Assembly (NCBI GenBank): GCA_022578965.1
Contig: MU400531.1
Location: forward strand, 372,001 to 436,000
DNA length: 64,000 bases
Direction of reading: 5' to 3'
Source: Xylaria sp. FL1777
Taxonomy: Eukaryota > Ascomycota > Sordariomycetes > Xylariales > Xylariaceae
Of this stretch, positions 24,601 through 36,900 are shown in pieces. A program made the translations under genes and the position numbers. The notes beneath the pieces were generated by a model that did no database searches, had not been told where the DNA came from, and saw only the letters and a program-made list of their open reading frames with translations. Numbering within the stretch: the stretch's first letter is position 1; every line of letters begins with the position of its first letter.

Positions 24601-26514
24601 AAAAGCTATTATTCGAGCAAAAAGTGCCACTAGAAAAACTATTAGTTAAGTAATCTTAATTAACAAACGTAATACTATATTAAAGTTAAACTAAAAAGCA
24701 AAAGAATAATTAATGCTTACTGAACTAAAAATTGCTAAATATAATAGTTCCTGTAGTAATTCTTAATAAAAATCGCTTGTTAATTTAATAAGTATAGCTA
24801 TTATAAATATTAAAAATAAAGCTGCTTTGTTTTTATAAAGCAATTATAATTTAAGACTAAGTGCATTTATATAAAATAAAAGCAAAAATAGCTAAAATAA
24901 AACTAGCTATTTTAGCACTAGTTAACGTAGCACTAGTGTTTTTAATAGCAATAGTGCTAAACTATTGTAAGTACAAAGTATATAGTTTAAAAGTTCTTTT
25001 AATATATTTTTTGTTTAATTATTACTTTTAATAATTTAGTTTATTGTTTTTTAAAAATAATTAACTTGCTTACTTAAAGTATTTAAATCTTTAGTAAATA
25101 TTTTACTAGTTTTTAAAAAATTTAGCTTATAACAAACATTTTTGTTTAGTTTTTTTTAGTTTTAAACGATTTAAGCTATTTTTTAATTTTAATTAGTTAA
25201 CTTATTTGTTAAATATTGCTATGTTTTTTTGTTGTTGCTTATTTGCTTTAAGGTTAGCAATAAACCTTTTTTTTAATTAAAAAGAAAAGCATTAGTATTA
25301 ATATTAGCTATAGCTATTTTTTTTAGTAGAAAAGCACTTATAGTTTATAAGTCCTAAGTTCTTTTTTTAAGACAAACTAGTTTAAAAGTAAGCGTAAAAC
25401 GCAGTAGTTATGAACTATAAAATGCATGCAATATTAGCAGTTAATTTAGTAAGTTAACTAGTTTTTTGTTTATTTTAAAAAGTTTAAGCAGCTAATTTAA
25501 TAAGTTAACTGGTTTTTTGCTTATTTTAGCAAGTTTTAGTATTAAATTTTTAATAATAAACTTAGTTTTAAAACTTTTATAGTTTAACAAAATACTTATT
25601 TATAAATTTAAAAGTAAGTTATTAAAATATTTGCTTAGTAAATTGTTTTATTTACTGTTTTAGCTTGCTATTAAAGCTAATAGCAGTAAGTAATGCAAGC
25701 TAAAAAACAACATAAAATATAAAATATAAATGTATAAAGTAGTGCTAAGATTTAATGCGTTAAAATATATAAGTATATAAATAAATATAAACTAGCATAT
25801 TTATAGAACTTAGAAAATTTCTTTAAGTTTAACTAGGTTTATGCTTAATTAAGTTAATACTACTTGCTTATTAGTTGCTTTACTAAATTGTTGTATAACT
25901 TTATAAAGCAAGTAATTTAAAATTAAAAGTGCAATTAAATATAACGCAAATATAATAAAGTTAAGTAAAATATGTTAGGTATTATACGTGTTAAAGAACT
26001 TAGTGCGAGCAAAAAATAGCTAAGTGTAGTACAAACTAATGTTTTAGAGGTTATATAACTGTAAACGTTAACATAAGGTCAAATGTAGTAGTGTTTAAGC
26101 AGCATAACTGTTTAGCAAGTTTAATAAGTATAAAATATGCAAAGTACTTAGCTAGTAAATAAATAATCAATAATCAGTAATTAATAATTAATAATTAATG
26201 CTTGCAAACAGTATAAATCTTAATAGATTAATTTTAATAAAAGTTAAAATAAATGCTAAAAGCGCTTTAAATGTTATAAAAACTAATTTAAAAAGAATAA
26301 ATAACAAGGTTTATATAATATAAAAGCTAAACTTTATTTGTATTGCGTAGTTTTACTAAAAGAGGTTTAAATATTACAAAAACTAATTTAAACAAAATAA
26401 CGGTAAACTATGTAAGTAAAAAGGCTATACTACATTCTGCGCACATAATCTGCCGGCAAAAAAAAAAGAAAAACTAAAGTATGAGGTTTTAATCATAGGG
26501 CTTATTTTACTATT
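24601..26514 (-). other. 5' leader region of the gypsy element
   Basis: Between the 5' LTR and the first convincing Gag sequence. The frame may begin within it, but I saw no motif. A local C/G-rich patch survives at about 26438-26466 (TGCGCACATAATCTGCCGGC). Confidence 0.5.
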
Positions 26515-26721
26515 TAGTAAGGTTTACTATAGGTAGTAAAGCAATTAAGCATAAAAAGTGTAATATAAATTAAAAGAAAAGGGGCTTTGTAAGCAATTAC
26601 TATGTAATTACCTTAAGCATAAGCCTTATATAGCTATTTAGTTAAGCTACTATAGCTACAAGTGGAGATACTACTATAGCTAAACCTTATAGATATAGAG
26701 TCCTTTTTTTAGTCTGTATTA
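26515..26721 (-). repeat. 5' LTR of the gypsy element
   Basis: Begins TAGTAAGG and ends TGTATTA on the plus strand, like its partner at 18031-18237. It keeps more G and C than the partner, so the two copies were mutated unequally. Confidence 0.92.
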
Positions 26722-26726
26722 GTTTT
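26722..26726 (+). repeat. Target site duplication, right (GTTTT)
   Basis: Exact copy of the 5 bp preceding the left LTR. Confidence 0.8.
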
Positions 26727-28680
26727 TTAAAAAAATCTAAAACTATGCTAATAGATGCTTTTTTGTTTAAATTTAAACGTTGCTTATTTTTAAGTTTATT
26801 GCTTAAATACTAAGATTTTATAGCTTAACTATTTAAATATAATTTAAATAGCTATTGTATTTTTAAACCTAGTTTAATGTTATATTATAGCTATTTTAAA
26901 TTAAAGTATTAACATTATTAAACTTAGCATATTTTTTATAAGTAATAAAAACTATAGAAATACTATATAAAAATAGTTTATATTATACTTAATTTTTAAC
27001 AAAAGTAATTAATATATAACTGTTTTTTTTTTTTATTATATAATATTAACTTAATTACTATTTATATAACTAGCATAATGTTTTGCTAAAGAACTAGTTG
27101 CAACATTTTTGTTGTTTAAACTTTGGACTTTTTTTGGTTTAATAACTTATTGTAATATAATAATTTATAAATACTTTTATAACGGTTTACTTAAAATGTA
27201 GGTTTTTAATGCTTTTAAATTTGCTAGTACATAAATTATTAATGTAGAAAAGCAAACTTTAAATATTTTTAATCTTGTAGCGCAGCTTACTAGTTGTTTG
27301 ATTTTTTAAAATCGATTAAACAAATCTGTTTTGTTTGCAAGTTTTAAACTATAAAAACAAATGCGTTTTGCGCTATTTTTATTTTCTACAGCTAAAAGTT
27401 TTTTTTTGTTTGATTTATTAACAACGTTTAATATAACTTTAACTTTTTTATTGTTAAACTTGCCTTTTTATTATTATATAATGTTTTATTTTGCCTTAAA
27501 AAACAATGTTAATTAAAGGAACTCTAAATTATTAGCAATTATTATATTAAGTAAAACAATATTAAAACTTAGTATATTTAGTTCTAAAATAATTTTTTTG
27601 TAAAGTTTTATATAATAACTATTTTATAGTACAACTTTTTGTTAAAGTTGCTTATAAAAGAACTAAAGTTTTGCTTTAACATATAAACGCTATAAAAAAA
27701 AAGTATAAATATTGCGAACTATTTAATATTAGTTTTAATTAGTATAAACTAGTTTAATTTAACTATTAAGCAGAGATTATTTAACGTGTATAAAATGCTA
27801 TAAGTAATACTTATTTTTTCTTTAATTTTTGCATTGTTTGCTAATAATATTTATGTAATGATTTAATATGCTAAGTTAACTAGGTTAGTAATACCGATTT
27901 AAACTAAAACAAGAATTTTGCAAAAGTTATTTAATGCTATTTATGTTTTTTATATACTATAAAAACTAAAAAGCAGCTTATATAAATATGCTTATTTTAT
28001 ATTAGATTTATTAATGTTAAGCAAATATTAAAGTGTACTATAGCTAATTATTTTAACATAAGCTATTTTTATTAATATTTTAAAAAACTACGTTGTTTTA
28101 GTTTTATAAAAAAACGATTAATCTTTTTATATATTTTATATAAATATATTATTAAGTTTTATGCTAAAGATTAAAAACGATTAATGAATGCTTATTGCTA
28201 ATTAAAAGAACAAATTACGGTTTAAAAACAAAATGTTTTATGTATTACTACTGCTTTGCTTTATACAATTTTTAGTTTGCGTAATATTGTTTAAGTTTTT
28301 TAAATAAATATTATAAAGCTTAAACTATAAAATACTAAAGATTTACTATATATATATTATTAATAAGTTATAAATGCTTTAGCTTAATTAAAAGTTAATA
28401 ATTTATTATATGTAGATATTTTTATTAATAATGCAGCATTAGCTAGTTTTTTAGTTAATAATATACTACTATTATTAATAAATAAAATATATATTTTTAT
28501 TAAGAAAAATTTTAATATTGCTTAAGCAAATTATATAATTAACTAAAACTTTATTTTTAGTGTACTAATTAAGCAACTATAAAGCTTTTAATATGTTTTT
28601 AGTACTAAGTAGCAATAGTAGCTTAGCTTAATAAAACGGAATAATTTAATAAGATTTAGTATATTTGCAGTATTTAATAA
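26727..28680. other. AT-rich spacer between gypsy and Helitron-like elements
   Basis: No protein or repeat recognised. The left boundary of the Helitron-like element may lie in here. Confidence 0.4.
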
Positions 28681-29070
28681 AAACAAAGATATTTAAAGAA
28701 CTAATATTAATAAGAATGCTATTTTAAAAATTAAAAGAACTATATTAAGCATAAGTTTTTATAGCGCTATTTTACTTAAAAGTAATATTAATATTGCTTG
28801 TTTTATAGTAAAGACTGTTAATTTTGCTAAAGTTAATAATATAAAGTATTTTAGAATATAGTAATGCATTAGCTTTGCTAATTGCTTTAATAGAGATTTT
28901 TACTTAAAAACATTTTTGCATTTTTTTTTATATAAGAAAAAAAAGCATAAGAACGCTTTTATTATTAAAAATAATGTTTATGCTTGCAATACTAGCGTTA
29001 GCTAAAACGTTTAAGTTTAGTATTATTTTTTATAACATAAAAGTTGCTATATAATAGATCTTTTTTTTTT
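28681..29070 (+). pseudogene. Unidentified frame just upstream of the helicase
   Basis: In plus frame 2 about 130 codons read as protein-like sequence with few stops, for example TILSISFYSAILLKSNINI and, later, KKKKHKNAFIIKNNVYA. Stops are TAA/TAG. It precedes the helicase frame (frame 1) by about 0.9 kb on the same strand, so it could be an accessory gene, an exon, or the N-terminal part of the same protein after an indel or intron. Family not recognised. Confidence 0.45.
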
Positions 29071-29939
29071 ATTTTTATTTATAAATAATAAAATTTAAAA
29101 TAATAGCACTTTTATTTTAAAGGCTTTAGTTAAACAAAATATATAAGCTGCAGTTTAAAAAACATGCTACTTTTTAAGCTTAGCAGATTTAAATGCTAAA
29201 AAGCGCTTTATTTGCTGTTATAAATATTATAGCAATTTATACATTAAAACTATACTAAAAAATATCTAATTAATTAAGTATAAACAGCTTTACTTCTGCA
29301 AACAGAAAAATATTTTTAAAAGTTAATTATAGTTGCTAATTGTTGCGTATAGCTTACTTATAATTTAGTTTATTATTAATTCTAAGGATTAAAGCAGCTT
29401 TATAATTTTTAAAATAGCACTTTTTAAAAACTTAGTACAAGCTAAAGCATTAAATAAGTACTAAGTAAGCTTTAATAGTAATTAATAAAGCTCTAAATTT
29501 GCTAAAACTATATATTAAAATTTTATAGCTGCTGCTTAAATGTTTTAAATATATATAAACATGTTTATTAAAAACGTAATAAAAGCTAAAGCATTTAATA
29601 AAATTACTACGTATTATAGTATAATAAAAAGCAATAATTAAAAAAGCTTTTATTTGTATAAAATGTTATAGCTAGCTAACAATACTACAATATATAAACT
29701 AACTAATAACTTAGCTACTAATAGGATTTTAGGCCTAAAAAAGCGCATTATTAGCTATATGAATTCTTTTTTTAATAAAGTGCGCTATGCTTACTAAGTA
29801 ATTAAAATTTGGAATACTAATAAAAAAAGTAATGTTTAAATAATAATTTAGTTAATAATGTTAGCTATATTATTATTTGTATTAACATTTTAAATATATT
29901 AAAGCATTTTTAGTTTAATAAAACATTATTAATGTTATA

Positions 29940-32900
29940 TATAAAATAGCAGTATGCTTTTTTAAACGCTTATAATAACTGCTACGCTTATATAAACACT
30001 TGTTAAAAAAAACTATATAAAAAAACAGCTTATTAATTCGGCTATTTTTAAACGTTAGTAAAAGTAATATATATAACTAAAAATAGCTTTATTAAAATTA
30101 AAAAGAACTATTTGCATGTTAGCAAAACTAATTTAACTATAGCATTAATATTTTAATGTAATTATAACTTTACATTTTTATAAAAATGCCTTTAAACTTT
30201 TTTTATTATATATTATATGCTAAATTATATAATAAAAGCGTTAATTAAACATTATAAACTTATAGTATTTGCAAAGAAAATCCTAAATTAAATAGCGTAA
30301 TATTAACAAAAATAACTTTATAAAAAAGACATAAAAAAAGTAAAAAGCAATTTTATTATGCTATTTTTTATAACAAATAATAAAGCTAATATAGTTTTTT
30401 GTAGGTTTATAGCTTTGCTTTTTAATAAGCTAGCAACTGCTTAAAAGCTTTTAGCTATTAAAGTTTATGTTAATTTGCTTAAAATATTAAACTATTATTT
30501 ATTTATAAGAAACTAAGCTATAGTTAACCTTAATTACCTTTATATTTACGCACTAAAAATTTTCTTATAGTGTATAATTAACTGCTTTAGTTTTAACGCT
30601 ATTTAGCTACTATTAAACTTATTAAGCAAAAAAAGTTAAATTTTTTTCTATATGCAAGTTTATACGCATAAAGAAATAATGCTTTAAAATATATGTTTAT
30701 ATAATTATATAAGCAGCTTTTATTTTATAAAAAAACTAAAGAAGGAATTATTACTACATTATTTTCTAATAAACAAAAATACTTCTTTTTTTAAAAAAAT
30801 AGTTTAAAAGCTTGTTAATAAAAAGCAGATTCTAGTTCTTAGTAAATAACTTATTAATAGTATAAATACAAACAATTTAAATTAAAGCGCTATACTAAAG
30901 CTTTTATTATTTGTTTTATAGCATTGTTTTAGTACTTTAATTAAAATGCTTGCTTTTGAACTTTAGAATTATTATTGCGCTTAATTAAATAGCAGGCTTT
31001 TATTTAAAGTTAAAAATCTAAATTAGCTAAAAAAGTCAAAAAAAAAAGCAGCAAAAAACGCTAAAGCATAAAAAGATTAACAAGCTAATTTAATAAATAA
31101 TAATAACTTATTATTTAATAATAATTAACAATTAATAAACGTGGAAAAAAACTAGCTAAAGAAATTTTTGCATTTTTTATGCTATAATTTTAACTAGTTT
31201 AAACAGTTACTTAAGAAAATAAATAAGCTACTTAGTATATTAAATAATTTTAAACAACTTATTTAGTAAGCAAACGTTAAAAACATTAAAAATGCGCGTT
31301 TTAATATATTTATTAAAAATTAAACAAATATTTTTAACTAAATAAAAAATAATAAAAATAGTAATAATATTATATTAGCTAAATAAATTAGCATTGCACT
31401 AATGCAACTAGTGCAACCTAAATTAGCAATTTTAAAAAACTATATTAAAGAAAAAAATAAGTATATTGTTTTAAAAAAGCTAAGTTATATATATAACCAT
31501 AAAAACCTAGTTAAAAGAAATAAGTTTATAATACTAAGTTTTAAGTTTAACTAAAACTAATAGTATTTTTAAATATTAGCATTAAATAATTTTGAAAGCA
31601 ATACTGCTTTTATTAAATATTTTTTTTTAATAAAATACCGCATTATTAGCTGTATAATATATGCAAAAAAAAGTTTAAATGCAGAACAAAGTAAAGCAGT
31701 TTTGCTTGTATACCAAAAGTTTAACTTTAATGTTAACGTAGTACAAAAAAATGTACTAAAACTATTTATTACTATTAGTTTTTTAAGAAAACAAAGCAGT
31801 ACTAAAAAATCTGTTGTTATTTAAGCTATATATAAAATGTTTTTTTAGTTAAAAAAAAAAAACAAAATATTAATTATTGCTTTTATTAGAAGCGCAGTAG
31901 CAAGTATTAACAGCATTACAATATATTTAGCAATAGGGTTTAAAGTGCGCAATAAACAAACTTTTCGAAGTTTAACATTAAAAAATAAAAGTATTATATA
32001 ACTATAGCAAAATAAGCTTGTTTTTATTATTAATAAAATTAGCATAGTTTTAGCTAAACTTTTATTTTAAGTTAAAAAAGCTATGCGTAAAAACTGTAAT
32101 ATAGAAAATAAGAAACAATTTAATAGCTTTTTATATATTTTTATAGCTAGCAATTTTGCTTAGTTTTTTTTAATAAGTAATATATTGCTAGCTAAAAGTT
32201 TAACAAATTTAATAGCTTTTATATAAGCAATATATAGCTATATTTTAAGTAAGCACTTAACGCATAAAAAATAAAAAAAATATTAATAATAAAACTTAAA
32301 AAGCAATAATTATAATTTTAATAATTAACATATATAAAATATAAATAACAAACATAAAAGTTATACTATTTATAAAGCTATTAAAATTATAAGCAATAGT
32401 AATAAAAAAGTAATAATTGCTTAAATTACTTGCGCTATTAAAAAAGCTAAAAGCTTAGCACTAATAAAAAACGTTGCAAAATTAGTTTGCTTAAAACAAC
32501 AAATAAAAGCACAAAGTAATATGCAATTGCGTAGTTTTTTAGATTAATTTTGCTTTAGAACTTAAACTAAAGAAAACTAAAATACACTAAATGCTTAAGC
32601 AACAAATAACTTTTTATTGCTTTATTTTAGGCTTATTAATAGATTTTAACTTATTATATATAATAATAAGCTATAGCATATTATTAACTTTAAAGCAGCA
32701 TAATTGTTTTTACGGTGCAATAATTATGCTTTGTTTTTATTTATTTTTTTGTTAAAACATAAGTTAAGTATACTAACAATAAAATACTTTACTAAGGTTT
32801 AAAAACACTTATATATACAAATAAATGCAAGTAATAAAAAAAAAAAGAAAAGTTTTTATAAAAACATAAGATTTAACTTAGCTATTTTAGCTTATAATTT

Positions 32901-33600
32901 ATTTAGTAAAAAAATACTAATTATTATAACAACTAATATTTATTTTAATTTAAGTATAATAAACAGAAGTAAATTTTTAGCAAAAAGGTTTATTTTGTTT
33001 TTTATAGCAATATATATTTGCTTAGCGCTAAATGTTTATTTTTATATAGAACTGCCTGCTTATATCTTTATTAAAAGGGTAAATAATAAAACAATATATT
33101 ATCTAGCTTTAAAAAGTGGTATTATACTATTATTTTCTAGTTTTAAGAAATAAAAAGTAAAAGTACTAAAAGTTATTAAATTGCTTGTTATTTTTAGCTG
33201 AACAAGCATAGCTTATATAACTAGCTTAGCTATAACTAAGTATAAAGCCTAAAAAAAAACGTTTTTTAAAGTTGCTTTATGTTTAAACAGAACAGCAAAT
33301 AATAGCAAAAAAACTAATAATAAAAAAAAAAGCAGCAAAAAATTTTCATTTATATATGTTTAATTATTAAAGTTTACTAATTTAAATGGCATATAGTTGC
33401 TTAGCAGTATAAAGCTAAATGTTTTTTTAAATATCCGCTTTTTTGTTAATTGCTAAGCATTAATAAATAAGTTAAATAATATAAACATAAAAACTAAATT
33501 AAAAAACAGATCTATTAATATAAAAGAAAAAAAAATATAAAATAATTAAAATTTTATAATATGTTAACTACTTGCTAAATAATCTGTATATTAAATAAAG
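29940..33600 (+). pseudogene. Helitron/PIF1-type DNA helicase, RIP-inactivated single frame
   Basis: A superfamily 1 helicase of the PIF1 group, with an upstream part like the Helitron helicase-associated region, so probably the main protein of a rolling-circle (Helitron) transposon. One frame holds for about 1,200 codons. Upstream part: an R-N-H-D-like CNYNFTFL (from 30157) and YYMLNYIIK (30211-30237), the Y-I-T-Y-I-x-K element. Helicase start LNAEQSKAVLLVYQKF (about 31675). Walker A SSTKKS (31795-31812, from G-x-T-G-K-S). Walker B FIINKIS (DE now NK, 32032-32040). ASNFA-stop-FFLIS (32149-32178) for GDFxQLPP. Late motifs ITKYKA-stop-KKTF (33232-33267) and FIYV-stop-LLK (33349-33372) for the QG-TF and YV-LSR elements. 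Stops are TAA/TAG with a rare TGA. A conserved HUH nuclease motif was not located. Confidence 0.85.
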
Positions 33601-33713
33601 AACTAATAATTTTTAGCTTAAAAAATTAAGTTATAATAACTATAAGCATTAAAATAATAAAGCTTTTAAAAACATAAAATAACATTATATTTAGTAGCAA
33701 TATACTATATATA

Positions 33714-33767
33714 TTAATTAAACTAATTAATTACTTAATTAATTAGTTAATTAATTAATTAAACCTT
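33714..33767. repeat. TTAATTAA-type self-complementary repeat
   Basis: A run of TTAATTAA/CTAATTAATT units that can fold on itself. It lies about 110 bp past the end of the helicase frame and, with the next such run at 33870, could mark the 3' side of the element, but no CTRR end could be fixed. Confidence 0.6.
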
Positions 33768-33869
33768 TTATATTAATATATTTTACTATATTATAAATAA
33801 AGTTTGCTATATTTAAAACCTTTTAAAAGGTATACAAAGTAGCTAAAGCTTTATACTTAACGTTAAAAT

Positions 33870-33903
33870 AAATTAATTAATTAATTAATTAATTAATAAT
33901 ATA
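33870..33903. repeat. (AATT)n run
   Basis: Seven units of TTAA/AATT, self-complementary; second of two such runs 100 bp apart. Confidence 0.7.
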
Positions 33904-36900
33904 TTAACTATTAAAAATGCTTAGTTTAACTGTTTAGTGTGTTTAGTTTATTAATTAAGCTAGCGCTGCTTTAGCAACCTTTATATAAAGGCTGCTTTTA
34001 CGCCGTATATGCATTTATGTTTTCTTTTTGCTACTTTACTTTTTTATTTCTTATAAAAGAGGTGGGTTTTTTATAGTAGTTAGTATGTTTTTTAGCTTAC
34101 TTACTATCTTTTTAAACCTATTAGTAGCTAGCTATAGTATTAATAGCATACTAATTAGCTAAATAAACAAATAGTGCTTATAAAACGAAAAAAAGGAAAA
34201 AAAGTTGTTATATGTTCTTTAATGTTATTTTTTCTTTAATTTAAAGCACTTTTTAAGTCTTAAAATAGCTAGCTTACAGCATACTTTAAAACTTATAAAA
34301 AACTTATGTTTTTTTTAATATATATGCTTAACTAACTTTTTTACATATAGCTATATAAAATATATAAATAAATAATAAAATAAATTATAATAAGTAAAAT
34401 AATTATGTAATATATTTAAGCATAGCTTAATTGCAATATAATTAAACAAAAAGTACACTTGTTTTTTTATAAACTTAGTAATAAATTTAAAACATATAAA
34501 AAGAACAAATAGTAAAAGTTATAAAAGTTTAGCATTAATTAAGCATGTTTTATTTAATTATTTTATTTTTTTAATACTAATTAATTTATTGTACTAAAAT
34601 GTATACTATATAGTTTATTTAGTATATAAAAATATTAAACTAGTATTTATAGCTATGTTACTTTATTTTATGCTATTTTATTTTAGTAGTAATAATGAAA
34701 TTAGTGCTAAAAACTAAAAAGTATAATTATTTTATATTTAAAAAAAAAAAAAAAAAAAACGTAAAACGCTTATAATTTTTAGCAGTAATAAAAATATTAG
34801 CACTACTTAAGTTATTAATGTAGTAAACAATAGCTATATATTTATAAATGTTAGCAGCAATAGAAATAGTAGCACTACTTAGGTTATTAAAGCAAAAGTT
34901 AAAAACTAAAAATATTATATTTTTAATAAAATTCGTTTTTAAGCGTTACTTTTTATTATAAGCGTTATAACTAATATAGCTTAATTTTTAGTATACAATT
35001 ATTAGCTAAAAAGTTAGTTTTATTACTATTATTTACTATACTAATAATTAATCTTTTTTTAGCAACATTATTAAGCTTTTTATTAAAGCTTTTTACTTTT
35101 TACTTCTAAAATGCTTTTTTTGCAAAACAATAAACCAGGTTTAGTAAGCCTACTAAAAAAACTAATTTAAAACGTAAAAATAACACATATAAAAAGTAAT
35201 ACTATATATAATTATTACATAATTACGCATTTTATTTAAAGAGTATAATTGCAATAAAACTTGTTTTTTTTTTTTTATTAGTATTATTGCTAAATAATAA
35301 CTAGTTTTATTTAATTTTTTGGATTTTTTTTAAATAGGCTTACAGTTATAAATATATTTTTAATTCTTAGTGCTTAAAATTTCTTTTTTGCACAAACAAA
35401 TTGCTAAAGTAAAAAAAAAAGCTATAATAATATAAATATTTGTTGTTAAAATCTGTAAAGTTAAAAAAAAAGTATAAATCTATTTAGTATTACACTTAAA
35501 ACCTTTGTTTAATATTGATTTTAAAGTATAATATAACTCAAAATTTAAAAAGTTAATAAATATTTAAAAAAAACTAAATTTAATTACATTATTAATAATT
35601 TTACTACAAAGTTAATACTAAGCAACAAAAAATCAAAAGTAAAAAAACAGTTAGCTATAATAGCTTTATGCTAACTAAAAGCTTAAAGCTATTAAAAAAA
35701 AAAAAAATAACTGCTATGCTTTATTTTTATAAAAAAATTAATTAATAAACTATTAGTTAAGCTTTTATGCATTAATTCCTGCAAAAGCAAAAAATTGTTT
35801 ATGCGTAAGGCCTAAAATCTAGCTGCTGCTTTAATTTAAGTTATAAGCTTAATACTACTTAAACAGTGTTTTAAATGCTTAAAAAAACATAGCAAATTTT
35901 TTAGCTACATTATTCCTTGTTTAATAAATCATTAATTCTAAATATAATATATATGTATTAATTATTACTACAAAAGCAAAAAATCCTTTTGTTTATTTAA
36001 AAAATCTTATATATATTAGCTATTTAATTTATTATTTATACTATATAATATTTATTAATAAAGTAAAATTAATAAAAAATTAATTTTTTAACGTTATAAT
36101 TTTAATACTACTAGAATTTTTATTACTTTTTATAGACTAAAAACTAGTTTTATAAATATATAATAAAAAAGATTTATTTATGTTTACTATTGCTTATAAA
36201 AGCAAATATTTATAAAATAGCTATATTATAATTAAAAATAGCATTAAAACAATAAACGCTAATTATAATACTTAAAAACAAATAAAGTTATTTACTTTAA
36301 AAAAAGCTTATACTTAAAATGCCTTAAACAAAAATATTTACGGCGTTAAACTAATTATTAAGTATACTTAATACACTAAAAAAAATAGCCCTTTTATAAG
36401 TGTTTTGTAAAACTGTCTTAAGATGCTATAAAGCAGCTTTATTTAAATATGCGTTTTAATAATATAAAAACAAATAAAACTAATTATATATTAAATAATA
36501 TATTACTATAAAAAGTAAAACAAGTATTACTTGCTATAAAAAATATTAATTCTGTTATAAAAAAAATTAATTCTATTATTTTACAAGAATTTAAATAATT
36601 TCTTTACTTAGAAAAAATAGCTAATAATAATTACTAGATATTTTATTTTTATAACATATGTGCTACTACAATTAAATTAATAAATAGCTAAAATAACTAA
36701 TAGATTTAAAAGGAAAACAAATCTAAAATTAAAACTTAAATATTATAAGGTTTTTTATAATAACTTATAACTTATTTACTAATTTAAAAAAACTAAACTT
36801 ATATTAACTAATATTAATTATATATTATAAAATATTGCTATTTATTGCAGTTATAGTAAAAAACTTAAGAGTATATATATAGTATAATAAACTATTTAAA

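Larger units (their letters stand above)
18031..26721 (-). mobile_element. Full-length Ty3/gypsy LTR retrotransposon with chromodomain, RIP-inactivated (8,691 bp)
   Basis: The element has two 207-bp LTRs in direct orientation, a 5-bp target duplication, and gag-RT-RNase H-integrase-chromodomain in that order on the minus strand, which is the Ty3/gypsy order. LTR ends are TA...TA, as expected if TG...CA ends lost G and C by RIP. Gag, RT, RNase H, integrase and chromodomain all lie in one frame (codon starts at positions divisible by 3), so the original probably made a single Gag-Pol polyprotein. Three bases into the leader, minus-strand TAG could be a mutated TGG of a primer-binding site, but I cannot name the tRNA. 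I see no clear polypurine tract beside the 3' LTR. At 8.7 kb it is long for a fungal gypsy element, owing to a leader of about 1.9 kb and a long Gag part. Confidence 0.92.

Noticed and set aside
31845..32045. 66-codon minus-strand frame
   Set aside because: Shadow of the helicase, whose recognisable motifs (Walker B region) read on the plus strand here.
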